NCBI GenBank assembly: GCA_020638795.1
Contig: JACKHW010000010.1
Location: 1-64,000 of the forward strand
DNA length: 64,000 nucleotides
Direction of reading: 5' to 3'
From: Planctomycetota bacterium
Lineage (GTDB): Bacteria; Planctomycetota; UBA1135; GCA-002748355
The position numbers were made by a program, and so were the translations under genes. Numbering within the stretch: the first letter of the stretch is position 1; the number at the start of each line of letters is the position of its first letter. Below the pieces are notes generated by a model. That model was not told where the DNA came from and made no database searches. It was given only the letters and a program-made list of their open reading frames with translations. Below, piece after piece: positions 34,701 through 45,100 of this stretch.

Positions 34701-35283
34701 GTGCTACTGGGCGTGCGTCGACTTCTTGAAGCGCCAGTCGGTCATGACCTTCGGTTTCATCGATCTGACCGATCCGCACAGCGCGACCAAGAACAAGCTC
34801 AATGACTCGCGTCTCGGTCCATTCACGTGGGCCGACGACTCGCTGCCCAAGTTCGAGACGTGGTTCGATCCACCGCTCTCGACGATCCCGGGTGGCACGA
34901 AGCTGATTCCCGAGTTCCGTGGTGCCGACAAGTTCCTCGTCGGCAATACGACGCTCACGCCGGGTCCGCACGATCCACTGATCGCCGGTAACGCGCACAT
35001 CCGCACCGGCAACTCGGCTGCACGCGGTTGGTCGAACTGGATGCACACCGAGCGTCTCACGACCTACGTCAGCGATCCCAACGAGTTGCTCGATCCCGAC
35101 TTCCTCGCGACGTTCCGGGCGACCGGACCGGGACAGTCGGTGCTGAAGGGAATGACGCCGCAGACGATGAAGCTCGTCAACTGGCGCTTCACCTTCGTCA
35201 ACAACGTCGAGGTCAACCCCACGACGACACCGAGTCTCGACAGCTTCGCGCTGACGTATCGGATCGAGAAGCAGGCTCGCTGA
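31714..35283 (+). CDS. Large predicted lipoprotein, family A copy 2
   Basis: A 1189-residue paralogue of the gene at 25252, recognisable block by block along its whole length. The lipobox is clean (LGLASC, Cys39), followed by a Gly/Ser/Thr linker. Shared blocks include VRVLAGRLTDVYGF, RNAGFRIDFSKDLGL, ASIIVRFTKPVDLGTVRPL, LPSPPAPPLSYCG, LDVERIWWAPFQA and FDIFDRLTLYLGHSERRPS. The end ...LDSFALTYRIEKQAR resembles the close of a carbohydrate-binding-type jelly roll. An Asp-rich loop (RDEDGDDKNEDDAFG) near residue 640 looks like a calcium site. Function is unknown. It may head a transcript with the two glycine-rich genes that follow, since no strong terminator separates them. Confidence 0.8.
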   Translation: MTILMKTTPTPRTHPLRAFTPKRALTAGALALSLGLASCGGGTSSTSGNAVVNGGAELVRVLAGRLTDVYGFRTTSSGAKLIELYERDVIVGPDILDERDGNSGKADEEVQYDFISVDTATLQPRLLITREIGSDDFVKLFNALDDKAIEVDARAFGDDVETTPFRAIPRNAGFRIDFSKDLGLTEDFFLAKDQDGRVRGIRNPEAVQLLEIVGDPRDNVDTGDFRLIPTRIAYKGKSLVLDPVILGGEGQSYNLTPTARGLPESPNSKAPNVRIAIALEGPLRMPGIAGTGAANGLVSKNLAARKSVVRDLRAGNSKDSNFWVANGFVRDDTPPRLVGEMALRLQRVEVRSASDQRLILWKAGISHDIDVGDTLRLFDSAAPEEPVAVTDVAVDPVDDAKDPGVQRVTVQVRDASAFEAYDPSRRNDFPTDPKELDAWLLANAPVCVLSTEFNGEKDDPLNFLSFTPKPIPDPQQTTVAQNRNIRPDASIIVRFTKPVDLGTVRPLDTLIFSTKEDTTVVLDAKKGTPGLILGQIFDEDGSQTALRSSPPVGFYLDDEMRKPANKDLFPYYLHLVGGFTGIRDLGGKPLDFQFLDPNRRFVSFPFYLDTNMQTDGSPRFPNNIAITVARRFLARDEDGDDKNEDDAFGAIIYLNGAIQGRPTSRVSSFVDDRNQLPSPPAPPLSYCGASQAASLTGATPFGQPIQNPLNPLGARLQTLWREIDLSLSRTNPFDFNLDVERIWWAPFQATANAPRTEFDIFDRLTLYLGHSERRPSPCVGVPASLAVFPSSGLNREFFHNYLRDLKDDASSQFSRDQIAVRPDPVVAFKDKSLTIRNEDSVFEPTGVNRFLPLPEFEKERLVWRDERLTLTGGGQGLNRILSPFRASFGDAWEGARWSPINEDGQVGSIALPLLVDFYVYPDDPLVPKDNPWKATGFNGWQISLTVQSGAQPNWRVYSAGGLNGTTEMKVDPSAETQANGGWNPQTGARTSWGDNSCYWACVDFLKRQSVMTFGFIDLTDPHSATKNKLNDSRLGPFTWADDSLPKFETWFDPPLSTIPGGTKLIPEFRGADKFLVGNTTLTPGPHDPLIAGNAHIRTGNSAARGWSNWMHTERLTTYVSDPNELLDPDFLATFRATGPGQSVLKGMTPQTMKLVNWRFTFVNNVEVNPTTTPSLDSFALTYRIEKQAR

Positions 35284-35344
35284 GAGCGCCGACCCCGCGC
35301 CGAATCAGGCGCCATACTTCAGAAGATCACCAATCCCGAACCGA

Positions 35345-38300
35345 GTGAGATCCCCCTTGAATCGCTCTGCATATCGACGCTCGCACTTGTCTGTCGGCGC
35401 CGCACTCGTCGCGGCGCTCGGCTTCTCGAGTTGCAGTGGAGGTTCGTCCGCCAATCAGGTTGCGGGCGGAGCCTTCGTGGTGCTCAAGACGGAACCTGCC
35501 AACAACGGTCAGATCTTCCTCAATCAGAGCATCAAGGTCTTCTTCTCGAACCCGATCGACCTGTCGACCGCGAACTTCAACACGGTCGCCTTCCTCGTGC
35601 GCGACCAGTCGGGCAACCCGATCACCGAGCAGGTGGTCGGCACGTTCCGCCACGGGCAGAACGACATCGGGGACCAGGACGCGCGCGTCCTCGAGTTCGT
35701 GCCTCGGCTCCCGACGAACGACAGCTACACGGACGGTGGGTTCCGGCCTGGCCGCACCTACGTCGTCAGCATCATCGGCTCGGCCAGCAAGTCGTCCGCG
35801 ACCTTGCGCGACCAAGACGGCCGGTTGTTGTCGGACAAGTCGCCGATCCAGAGCATGAAGTTCACGACGGCATCGGGAACGACGCCGAAGGAACTGTTCA
35901 CGGACCGCACGGTCGGTGGACCCCGCGTGCTCGGAATCGACGTGTCGCCGCGCATCGGAGACCGCATCGGTCTCAACGATCTCGGTGGGGAACCGGTCGA
36001 AGTCGCCATTCGCTTCAACCAGACGGTCAACCCGGCGTCGTCGAACGTGCCGGTCGGGCAAAATCTCGATCCGATCAACTTCCAGATTCGCGACAAGGGG
36101 CGAGTCTTCCTCGAGTACGACGATCCGGTCCTCGGCACACGGCGATGGATCCCGGGCAGCGTCGAGCTTCCCATCAACGACCTGACGAGCGCGACGGTCA
36201 CGATCCGTCCCGACGGTGTGCTCCCCAACAACACGCAGGTGCGCGTCGTCGTCGAAGCGGAGTTCCAAGACGTTTCGGGAGAGTCGAACGTCAACGATGC
36301 CGCGTACGACCGCGTGGTCGGTCAGTTCCGCACCGAAGAGCGCTATCCGGCGCAGTTCGACGCGGTGGCCTTCGACTTCGAGAATTCCGATCTCCAAGAT
36401 CCGCGCGCGACGTTCCGTGATCCGGTTGCGGACATCGAAAACGGCGTCTTGCAGGCCTCGTTCGATTTCGAGGGCATCACGACGGTCTTCGATTTCCGAC
36501 CGACCGTGCCTACGGTCGAACTCAATACCGAGTTCGCGCGCGTCGTGCCGTCCAACGGACCCGAGATCACCGTGATCGGTGGTGTCTTCCGCTTCGATGA
36601 CGTGACGATCCCGCGCGGCACGGTCGTGCGGGGCACGGGCAAGAACCCGATGGTGTGGCTCACGACGGGTGAGTTCCGAGTCGATGGCGAACTGCGCGTC
36701 GATGGTTCGGACGGCGCCGACGTGGTCGCACTCAACAGCGCCAACCTACCTGTCGATGGCGGCAAGGGTGTCTGTGGTGGCGGCAACGGCGGAGCCGGAA
36801 GTCCAGACACCACGACGACGAGTCAGAAGGGGCAGAGCGGCTTCGGCCCGGGCCAAGTCAAGGACGGCGGCGGTGGTGGTGGTGAACTGTCGTGTGGCGC
36901 CATTTCCGACCGAGATTTCGGATCCGGCGGTGGCGGTGGTAGTCACGCCACGCAGGGCGATCCGGGCTTCGGTAGCTTTGCCAACGATCCGCGCGCAACC
37001 GGCATCGGCGGCGCGGGCAACAACACGGTCGGCGGCAACGCCGTCGAAGTCCCGGGTGGTCTCGCAGGTGCGGACATCTTCGGCGACGACGTGCCCGAGA
37101 ACGACTTCTGGGGCCGCTTGGTCGATAAGGACGGCAACGTCGTCTACGGCGAGTTGAGCGCTCCGATCGGTGGTGCCGGTGGTGGTGGCGGCGGTGACCG
37201 CACGAAGGCCAGCAACTGCGTCGAAACGAACTTCTACAACGACGAGCGCGGCGGTGGTGGCGGCGGAGGTGCCGGTGTCCTCATCGTAAAGGCGCTCGGC
37301 AAGATCACGATCGGCCAGAAGGGACTCATCAGCGCGAACGGCGGCAACGGCGGTGGTGGTGAAGATCTCGGCTCATCGCGCTATGGCGGCGGCGGTGGCG
37401 GCGGCTCGGGCGGCATGATCGTGCTGTCCTCGGCGCAGGGCATCGACATCTATCAGCACGCCGGCCTCTGGGCGAACAAGGACAGCGAGTTCGCGATCTC
37501 GGCCGACGGTGGGATCGGGACCAACCAGGCTCCCAATGCCCGCCTCGTGAAGTACGCGACCGCAGGTGGTGGACGGGACAATGCCGGCGGCTTCGGCGGG
37601 ATGGGCATCATCCAGTTGATGGTTCCGTCCGGGAACGACACCGATCTGACCGGCAACCCGCAGGACGACTTCATTCGCTACCTCGACAGCGCGAGCAACG
37701 AACTGCCCAACAAGACCTCGATGCTCGTGCAGGGCGAACTGCGACCCGATCCGGTGATCATGCCGGTCACGTACGGCCGCAACTCGACGTTCGAGTCGCG
37801 CTACGTCTCGACCGGCTCGACGGTGCGCCGCGTCGTTTCGAACTCTCTTGGGCAGGTGCGTGCAACGACCAGCATTCCGCAATACGACCCGAGCGATCAG
37901 GTCTATGGACCTGCATGGTTCTTCAACGGGATCGAAACGGCCGGGAGCGACGAAGGCTTCCTGCGCACGAACCGTGCGACCGGGTTGCTCGACATCCCGG
38001 TCAAGATGATCAATGGATTGTCGAAGTTCTCGGTCGCGTCCGCGGACGGCACCGCGATCGACTATCGCGCGATGTCCGCTTATCGCGTGCGACTCGACGC
38101 CGACCGTCTGCCGGACGATGGGAGCCTCAACAATCACGTCGCTCGCCTCACGGACGGCAATGCCGCGAAACTCGGAGATTTCCGCATCCTCGGGGCAACG
38201 GCTCGCGAGCTCTTCCTGGATGCCCGCGAAGGCACGCTTCCGAGCGGCATCACGTCGGTCGAAGTCCTCGAGAAGTTCTTCGAGGTCGTGACGGACGGTG

Positions 38301-38662
38301 TCGAAGGGCTCGGGCCGATCTTCGATCTGCAGACCGATCGCTACCCGATCGCCAACGTGCAGCTCGGCTTCGCCTACCACAAGGATCCCTCGCGGCCGGA
38401 CATCGTGACGCAAGGCAACACGCTGATCGACCGCAACCGATTCCCGCAGGCACTCGGCACGTTCCTCTACGACGTCGAGAACGACGGCACGGGCTCGCAG
38501 CGCGAGCTCCTGCGCAAGGCGCACTATCCGTTCGCCAAGGTGAAGGTGCGCTTCAACCTCAACTACAACCCGACGGACCCGTCCACAGCGGGACCCAATC
38601 CCGTGAGCCCGACCACGCGTCGCCCGGCTCTGCGGTTCCTCCGTCTTCCCTACAGTTTCTGA
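35345..38662 (+). CDS. Glycine-rich predicted lipoprotein, family B copy 1
   Basis: A 1105-residue protein with lipobox FSSC (Cys30). Residues 40-170 form an SbsA-like Ig domain (EPANNGQIFLNQSIKVFFSN, VLEFVPRLPTNDSYTDGGF). A second Ig-like unit follows at about 190-330. Residues about 420-740 are built from Gly-rich blocks (GGGNGGAGS, GGGGGGE, GSGGGGGSH, GGGGGGAG) interleaved with short beta strands such as VLIVKALGKITIGQKGLIS. This suggests a stacked, beta-solenoid-like fibre with poly-Gly loops. The C terminus has YPIANVQLGFAYHKDPS and ends RPALRFLRLPYSF. Start taken as GTG 35345; TTG 35357 is possible. Surface or adhesin role is inference. Confidence 0.75.
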   Translation: MRSPLNRSAYRRSHLSVGAALVAALGFSSCSGGSSANQVAGGAFVVLKTEPANNGQIFLNQSIKVFFSNPIDLSTANFNTVAFLVRDQSGNPITEQVVGTFRHGQNDIGDQDARVLEFVPRLPTNDSYTDGGFRPGRTYVVSIIGSASKSSATLRDQDGRLLSDKSPIQSMKFTTASGTTPKELFTDRTVGGPRVLGIDVSPRIGDRIGLNDLGGEPVEVAIRFNQTVNPASSNVPVGQNLDPINFQIRDKGRVFLEYDDPVLGTRRWIPGSVELPINDLTSATVTIRPDGVLPNNTQVRVVVEAEFQDVSGESNVNDAAYDRVVGQFRTEERYPAQFDAVAFDFENSDLQDPRATFRDPVADIENGVLQASFDFEGITTVFDFRPTVPTVELNTEFARVVPSNGPEITVIGGVFRFDDVTIPRGTVVRGTGKNPMVWLTTGEFRVDGELRVDGSDGADVVALNSANLPVDGGKGVCGGGNGGAGSPDTTTTSQKGQSGFGPGQVKDGGGGGGELSCGAISDRDFGSGGGGGSHATQGDPGFGSFANDPRATGIGGAGNNTVGGNAVEVPGGLAGADIFGDDVPENDFWGRLVDKDGNVVYGELSAPIGGAGGGGGGDRTKASNCVETNFYNDERGGGGGGGAGVLIVKALGKITIGQKGLISANGGNGGGGEDLGSSRYGGGGGGGSGGMIVLSSAQGIDIYQHAGLWANKDSEFAISADGGIGTNQAPNARLVKYATAGGGRDNAGGFGGMGIIQLMVPSGNDTDLTGNPQDDFIRYLDSASNELPNKTSMLVQGELRPDPVIMPVTYGRNSTFESRYVSTGSTVRRVVSNSLGQVRATTSIPQYDPSDQVYGPAWFFNGIETAGSDEGFLRTNRATGLLDIPVKMINGLSKFSVASADGTAIDYRAMSAYRVRLDADRLPDDGSLNNHVARLTDGNAAKLGDFRILGATARELFLDAREGTLPSGITSVEVLEKFFEVVTDGVEGLGPIFDLQTDRYPIANVQLGFAYHKDPSRPDIVTQGNTLIDRNRFPQALGTFLYDVENDGTGSQRELLRKAHYPFAKVKVRFNLNYNPTDPSTAGPNPVSPTTRRPALRFLRLPYSF

Positions 38663-38692
38663 TTCGATCGTTAGCCCCAAGTGAGACAGCCG

Positions 38693-41600
38693 ATGAGCAT
38701 CCTCGGAAGGCGTGACTTCGTCGGGCCCGTTGCCCGTTCCCTTCTTCTTTGCCTGCCCTTCGCATGGGCAGGTTGCAGCGGTGGCGCCGGGTCCGGAGAC
38801 CAAGTGGCCGGCGGGGCCTTCGTCGTTCTCGAGACGTATCCCGAAAACAACGGGCGCATCTATCTCAACGAGAGCGTGCGGATCAAGTTTTCGAACCCGA
38901 TCGACCTCGCGTCCGCGAACTTCAACTCGGTCGCGTTCCTCGTACGGGATTCCAACGGAAACCCACTCTCCGAATCGGTCGTCGGCGGGTTCCGCTACGG
39001 CACGAACGAGAACGGTGCCACCGACCAGCGCATGCTCGAGTTCGTTCCGCGACTCGCTACGAACGACACCTACACGGACGGTGGTTTCCGCGCCGGCCGT
39101 CAGTACGTGTTGAGCCTGGTCAACGCCACCAACAAGGCCGCCCCGACCGTACGGGATGCTGCTGGACGCGCGCTGTCGGTCGACACGCCGATTCGCGGCA
39201 TGTCGTTCACGACGGTGTCGGGCTCGACGTCTCAAGAGCTCTTTCTCGATCGTGCGGTCGGCGGGCCAAGGGTCGTCTCGGTCGACGTTACGCCGATGAT
39301 CGGCGATCGCGTGTCGCTGAACGAACTCGGCGGTGTTCCGGTCGAGGTCGCGGTGCGCTTCAATCAGGCGCTCAACCCCGCGAGCAACAACGTGCCGCAA
39401 CGGCAACCCATCGATCCGGTGCGTGATGGCTCTCGTCGTCAGGGGCGCATCTTCCTCGAATACGACGATCCGGAGTTCGGCACGAAGCGTTGGATTCGCG
39501 CCGAAGTCGAGATGCCGCTCAACAGTCTGACCGAATCGCTCGTGACGCTGCGGCCCGATGGCATCCTGCCGAACGACGCCGAAGTCCGGTTGATCATCGA
39601 GAACACGTTGCAGGACATCTCGGGTGAGTCGAACCTGCGCGATCCGAACTACCAGCGCGTCATCACGACGTTCAAGACCGAAGCTCGTCATGCGGCCCAG
39701 TTCGATGCGGTCGTCTTCGACTTCGAGACGAGCGACTACTCCGACCCGGAAGCCGCCTTCCGTGATCCGGCTGCCGACATGGTCGGTGGTGAGCTGCGAG
39801 CGTCGTTCAACTTCGACGGGATCGAGACGCCGCTCAACTACGAGCCGACGTCGGCGACGAACGTTCTCAGCACCGACTTCACGACGTTGGTGCCGAGCAA
39901 CGGCTTGCCGTTCGACGTCGCTGGCGGCGTCTTCCGCATCAACGACATCAACATTCGCCGTGGCGTCACCGTGCGCGGTATCGGCTCGAACCCGATGGTT
40001 TGGCTCGCGTCCGGCGACGTGCGTGTCGATGGACACTTGCACGTCGACGGGGGTCTCGGTGGTCAGGTAGACACGCTCAACGGTGCGAACTTCCCGACCG
40101 CGGGTGGCGCAGGGATCTGCACGGGCGGCAACGGTGGCCAGGGCAGCCCGAACTCGACGAACACGAGCGTGAAGGGGCAGGACGGCTTCGGTCCGTTCCA
40201 ACGGCCGGATGAAGGCGGCAAGGGTGGCGCGACGTCGTGCGGTGGCACGGCGGCGAACCACTTCGGTGCCGGTGGTGGTGGCGGTAGCCACGCGCAGGTC
40301 GGTGATGCCGAGTTCGTGACGGTCTACGACGCCGACAGCGCGGCCAATGGCTTCGGTGGCGACGGTGCCGGTCCGACCCCGCCGGTCGCGGGTGGTGCAC
40401 CCATGCCGAGCCTCTTCGTCGACTCCTCCAAGGACAACGACTTCTGGGGTCGTGGATTCAAGAACACGGGTGAGGTCGTCATCGGCGAGATGAAGTCTCC
40501 GCGTGGTGGCGGCGGCGGTGGTGGTGGCGGTGACCGCTCTGCCAGCGCGAGTTGCAACGCAGGCATCCCGAACTTCTGGAACGACGAGAAGGGCGGTGGC
40601 GGCGGTGGTGGTGCCGGTGCCTTGATCATCCGTGCGCTCGGCACGATCACGATCGGTGCCGAAGGCCTCATCTCGGCCAACGGTGGTTACGGTGGTGGTG
40701 GCGAAGACGCCGGTGGCTGTCGCCAGGGTGGCGGCGGTGGCGGTGGTGCCGGTGGCATCGTCGTCCTCGAGGCGTCGCGCGTCGTCATCTACCAGCACGG
40801 CGACCTCTGGACCAAGAAGGACACCAAGTTCGCCCTGACGGCCGACGGTGGCATCGGTTCGCATTCGTCGTGGCAGACCACGGCCCGTATGGAGAAGTAT
40901 CAGACTGCCGATGGACGCCCCAACCGTGGCGGTTTCGGTGGAATGGGAATCGTGCAGATCCTCACGCCTCCGGGTCGCGACGACGACCAGACCGGCAACG
41001 TGCAGGACGACAACATCTTCTTCCTCGATTCGAACAACCAAGAACTGCCGAACAAGCTCGCGTGGCTCGAGGGCGGGGACATTCGCCCGAAGCCGGTGTT
41101 GATGCCGGTGACCTACGGCCGCACGTCCTCGTGGTATTCGCGCTACGTCGCGACAGGTGCTTCGGTGCGCCGCGTCGTCGATTCGGCGAACGCAGGTGTG
41201 CGTTCGACGACCGACAAGCCGTCGCTCGATCCAACCGACAAGAACTACGGTCCCGACTACTACTTCGCCGGATTGATCAACTCGGGCGACTCTTCCGGGT
41301 ACCTCAAGACCGACACGCAGACGGGTCTCTTCACGTTCCCGCTCGTCCGGTTCGCTGGCGTCGACAAGTTCGCGATCGCCTCGCTCGAGCCTTCGGTGAC
41401 GCAGTACCGCGGCCTCGATTGTCACCGCGTCAAGGTCGGTGCATCGACGTTCCCCGCGGACAACAGCCTGGCCAACATGGAAGGGCGACTGTTCAACGTC
41501 GCCGGTGGCGGCATCGGCGACTTCCGCATCCTGTGGAACGACGATACGACACTGCTGCTCGACGCCCGCGACGGTCTCGTACCAGAGGGCGCGGTCCAGG

Positions 41601-42010
41601 TCGGTGTCGCGAAGAAGTTCTTCGAGGTCGTGACCGAAGGCAACCCAGGACTCGGTGCGACCTATCGAGTCGACGTCGGTGGTGGCAAGTTCCAACGCTA
41701 CCCGATTGCCAACGTGCAGCTCGGTTTCGCGTTCCACAAGGATCCTTCGGTCCCCGACATCGTCGGCAACGAGGACAACAACCGTTTCCCGAAGGGTCTG
41801 GATTCGTACGTCTACGACCTCGAGACGACCGGCACGGGCTCGGTGCGCGAACAGTTGCGCAAGCTGCACTACCCGTTCGTCAAGCTCAAGGTGCGCTTCA
41901 ACCTCGACTACAACTACAAGTCCCCCGACACGCAGCCCGGTGAGAACCCCGTCAACGCGTTGTCTCAGCGTCCTGGCTTGCGCTTCGTGCGCCTGCCGTA
42001 CGCCTACTGA
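38693..42010 (+). CDS. Glycine-rich predicted lipoprotein, family B copy 2
   Basis: A tandem paralogue of the preceding gene with the same length (1105 residues from ATG 38693) and the same order: signal peptide with lipobox WAGC (Cys28), SbsA-like Ig domain (YPENNGRIYLNESVRIKFSN), second Ig-like unit, long Gly-rich region (GGGGGGGGDRSAS, GGYGGGGEDAGG, GGGGGGAGG) with strands such as LIIRALGTITIGAEGLIS, and C-terminal block ending RPGLRFVRLPYAY. It starts 30 nt after its paralogue, probably on one mRNA. A hairpin follows its stop. An in-frame GTG at 38681 would also be possible. Confidence 0.77.
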   Translation: MSILGRRDFVGPVARSLLLCLPFAWAGCSGGAGSGDQVAGGAFVVLETYPENNGRIYLNESVRIKFSNPIDLASANFNSVAFLVRDSNGNPLSESVVGGFRYGTNENGATDQRMLEFVPRLATNDTYTDGGFRAGRQYVLSLVNATNKAAPTVRDAAGRALSVDTPIRGMSFTTVSGSTSQELFLDRAVGGPRVVSVDVTPMIGDRVSLNELGGVPVEVAVRFNQALNPASNNVPQRQPIDPVRDGSRRQGRIFLEYDDPEFGTKRWIRAEVEMPLNSLTESLVTLRPDGILPNDAEVRLIIENTLQDISGESNLRDPNYQRVITTFKTEARHAAQFDAVVFDFETSDYSDPEAAFRDPAADMVGGELRASFNFDGIETPLNYEPTSATNVLSTDFTTLVPSNGLPFDVAGGVFRINDINIRRGVTVRGIGSNPMVWLASGDVRVDGHLHVDGGLGGQVDTLNGANFPTAGGAGICTGGNGGQGSPNSTNTSVKGQDGFGPFQRPDEGGKGGATSCGGTAANHFGAGGGGGSHAQVGDAEFVTVYDADSAANGFGGDGAGPTPPVAGGAPMPSLFVDSSKDNDFWGRGFKNTGEVVIGEMKSPRGGGGGGGGGDRSASASCNAGIPNFWNDEKGGGGGGGAGALIIRALGTITIGAEGLISANGGYGGGGEDAGGCRQGGGGGGGAGGIVVLEASRVVIYQHGDLWTKKDTKFALTADGGIGSHSSWQTTARMEKYQTADGRPNRGGFGGMGIVQILTPPGRDDDQTGNVQDDNIFFLDSNNQELPNKLAWLEGGDIRPKPVLMPVTYGRTSSWYSRYVATGASVRRVVDSANAGVRSTTDKPSLDPTDKNYGPDYYFAGLINSGDSSGYLKTDTQTGLFTFPLVRFAGVDKFAIASLEPSVTQYRGLDCHRVKVGASTFPADNSLANMEGRLFNVAGGGIGDFRILWNDDTTLLLDARDGLVPEGAVQVGVAKKFFEVVTEGNPGLGATYRVDVGGGKFQRYPIANVQLGFAFHKDPSVPDIVGNEDNNRFPKGLDSYVYDLETTGTGSVREQLRKLHYPFVKLKVRFNLDYNYKSPDTQPGENPVNALSQRPGLRFVRLPYAY

Positions 42011-42014
42011 GGTC

Positions 42015-42044
42015 CCCGAAGTCGCCATCCCATGGCGACTCGGG
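42015..42044 (+). terminator. Hairpin after the glycine-rich gene pair
   Basis: Stem CCCCGA-A-GTCGCCAT / ATGGCGAC-TCGGG with loop CCC: 8 perfect inner pairs plus 5 outer pairs and one bulged A. It separates family B from family C. Confidence 0.6.
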
Positions 42045-42106
42045 AACCCGTTCCGTCCCAGTCTTCCATTTCGAGATACGCTTCGAGGATCGAGAAGGAC
42101 TCGAAC

Positions 42107-45100
42107 ATGACCGTGAATCAACACAAGAACCGAAACGTGGGTGACCGCCTGCTACGCACCCTCGCGCTCGGCATCGTCTCGGGTCTCGCTGCTTGCGGCG
42201 GCGGTGCTCCGGGGAATCGAACGGGCGAATCGTCGGCGGACGGCGCACGTGCGAGCCTGCTGGGTATCGAATACGGCCGGCTCGTCGACATCTACACCTG
42301 GAAGCGGGTCAACGCGGACGATGCCGACCGCTTGGCGCCGAGCAATCGCGAGCCCGTTCTCGTCGAGCGCGAAGCCCTGATCAATCCGCTCGTGCGTGAC
42401 GAGAATCCGTTCACGAACGGTCAGGCTCGCTATCGCTTCATGCCGTACAACCCCGATGTCGGCCACCGCGAACTGTTGATCCTCTGGGACGACGAGTTCG
42501 AAGCCGACGAGTTCGCGTCCGCGGTCGCGAGTGCCAAGGCGGGCATCCCCGTCGTCTCGCCATACTTCGCGTTCGCGACCGGCCTTCCGACGACGCCGCC
42601 GATCGTGCCCAGGGACGCGACGCTGCGACTCACGTTCGACCGGCCACTCGGTCTCGGCCAGGACTACTTCGACGCGACTCCGGGTCTCGTACAAGTCCTG
42701 CAGCTCTCGGCGAACCCGGACGTCGTCGACACGAGTGTCGCGTATACGCCGATTCCGTCCCGCGTCATCTCCAAGGAGAACGGCAAGCGTCTCCTCGTCG
42801 ATGTCGAGGTCAGCGGGAAGGAAGCGATCAATCGCGTCGCGAACCCGGATGGCTTGCCGGCCGCGCTCGACCGCGCGTCGGCCAACATCCGCCTCGCGTT
42901 GCCGGTCGCCGGCCCCGCGGCGCAGCGCTTCCGCGTGCGCGTCGACACGATCCCCAACTTCAACAGCAAGGGGCTCAATGGAGTCGCAGCGGTCATTCGT
43001 GACTTCCGCTCCGGGAACCCCGACGATGCGAATCGTGGCGCGCTGCCGGACAACGAGGCGCCGCGTCTCGTTGCTCGTAAGGAAATGGGAATCCGCGCCG
43101 TCGACATCACGTCGCGAGTGCTGACGGTCCACAAGCGCTTCGCGGATGTCGTTCTGCGTCCGCGCATCCCGTTCGTCGACGGTCCGTACTCCTCGATCGA
43201 CGGTCGTCCGCTCGGTCCGAACCGCATCCCGCAGGCGCGGCCCCTGATCTCGGGGGACGTGATCTGGCAGACGGTCGTGTCTCCCGCAACGGGCGAACGC
43301 GTGACCATCGCCGCCCAGATCGTCCAGAACCTCGACATCCCGTCGAACGAGAACGACTCCGGACTCGGGATCGGCAAGGCGGCGACCGAAGCGCGCCTCA
43401 TCGTCGACACTGTGCACGGGTACGACAGTGCCGGCAACGTCGTGACCTTCGAAGCCTCGACCGACACGCTCGGCAAGGAATGCACTGCCGTCGTCGCGTA
43501 TCACCACTCGATCACGCTCGGTTCGGGCACGGTCGAGGTCGGAGACAGCGCACGCATCGCGGAGTTCTTGACCTTCGTTCCGGCGCCGCCGCGTTTTGAT
43601 TCGCAGAACAACCCGCTGCCGCCGAACGAGAACATCGATCCGATCGCGACGGTCGCGCTCAACTTCAGCAAGCCGATGTCGATCGAGACCGTCCGCCCGG
43701 AGAACAACTTCGTGATCGCCAACAAGCTCGGCGCGCAGCCCGAGTTCATCGCGAACGCGAAGGTCGGTGGTCTCGCGGTCGTCCCGACCGAAGCGACCGA
43801 CCTCTTCAGCGACGGCACGTCGATCCGCCTCAATACGCCGCTCGGCCTCTTCCACGAGAACAACGCCGAAGAGACGTACTACGTGCACCTGCTCGACGGG
43901 CTGGCCGGTCCGACCGACCGTGCCGGTGAGCCGATCGACATCTGGGAACCGCAGGCAGGCATCGCCGGCATCACGACGAACTTCAAGCTCTCGAAGACCG
44001 CCGCGTCGAACTACGTCGGCAGCTTCCTCGCGCGCATGGAGTCGATCGACGAGAACGGCACGAGCGAAGCCTCGTCGAGCGCCGACTACTTCGGTCAGTA
44101 TCAGCAGCGCGATGGTCGGATCTACGGTCTCCTCGGCCAGCGTTTCGGCCGCGTCGTGGACCAGGCGACGATGCCCAACGTGCGCAACGACCTGTCGCGC
44201 CGTTGCCACCTCGATACCGCCGGTCCGAACGATCCGCCCGAAGCCTTGTGCGCGGGCGTCTCGGCGCAGCTGTACCAGACGCCGCTGATGCTCTTCCAAG
44301 GCCTCGGTGGCATCGCGGAGCCCTTCGTGTCGCAAGGCTCGCGCATGCAGCAGACCTATCGTGAGGTCGACTTCAATCTCGGCTACACCGAACCAGCAGA
44401 GCTCGAGATCGACGTCGAACGTCTGAGCTGGGCGCCCTTCGTTGCGCGCTCGCCCTCGAAGCTCACCTACGACCTCTTCGATCGGATGAGCATCACGCTC
44501 AGCCACTCCGAGAAGCGTCCGGACCTCCGCATGGTCATCACGCAGAATGGTCCGACCCAGTGCTGCGGCTACGACCAGGCGGGCTTCTTGAGCGGCCTCG
44601 TGCCGACGTTCGAGGCCAACTACCTCGACAACGCACCCCGCACGGCCGTCGTGGAGGATTCCTCCTACACGATCAACCCCAACGACGCGTTTGCCGCCGT
44701 GACCGGGTCGACGATGATCGCCTATCCGGCGTTCAAGGAATCCTTCACGTGGCGCGACCGCCGCATCATGGCGATCGACTCCAACGGCAACATCCTCGGC
44801 CTCGGTGGTGCGCAGGCACCCGCCGATCCGCAGCGTCCAGACCGTACGCGTGACGTGACGAGCCCGCACCTTCCGGAAGCGAAGCCCGACCTCGACGGCG
44901 CCGATGCGCGTCAGCCCGACGACTACAAGGGCGATCGCGTCCAGGACCTCAGTCCGTTCGCGCTCCCGATGCTCGTGGACTTCTTCGTCTATCCCGACGA
45001 TCCGGCCAACGGTCTCGTCAAGGCGGACAACCTCTTCCAGATCGGCTACATCGGTCCGCTCTATCCGGCTCCCGGACACGGCTACTACAACGCCGGTTGG

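Noticed and set aside
36770..37420. Short spaced GGTGGTGGC-type repeats that might suggest a repeat array
   Set aside because: They are Gly codons in frame within the lipoprotein; no constant direct repeats with unique spacers, so not CRISPR.
37373..42124. A 1583-codon open frame on the minus strand opposite the glycine-rich lipoproteins
   Set aside because: It mirrors the GC-rich codon pattern of the plus-strand genes, has Arg/Val/Asp-biased composition with no family motif, and the plus strand has a signal peptide, Ig-like domains and a paralogue.
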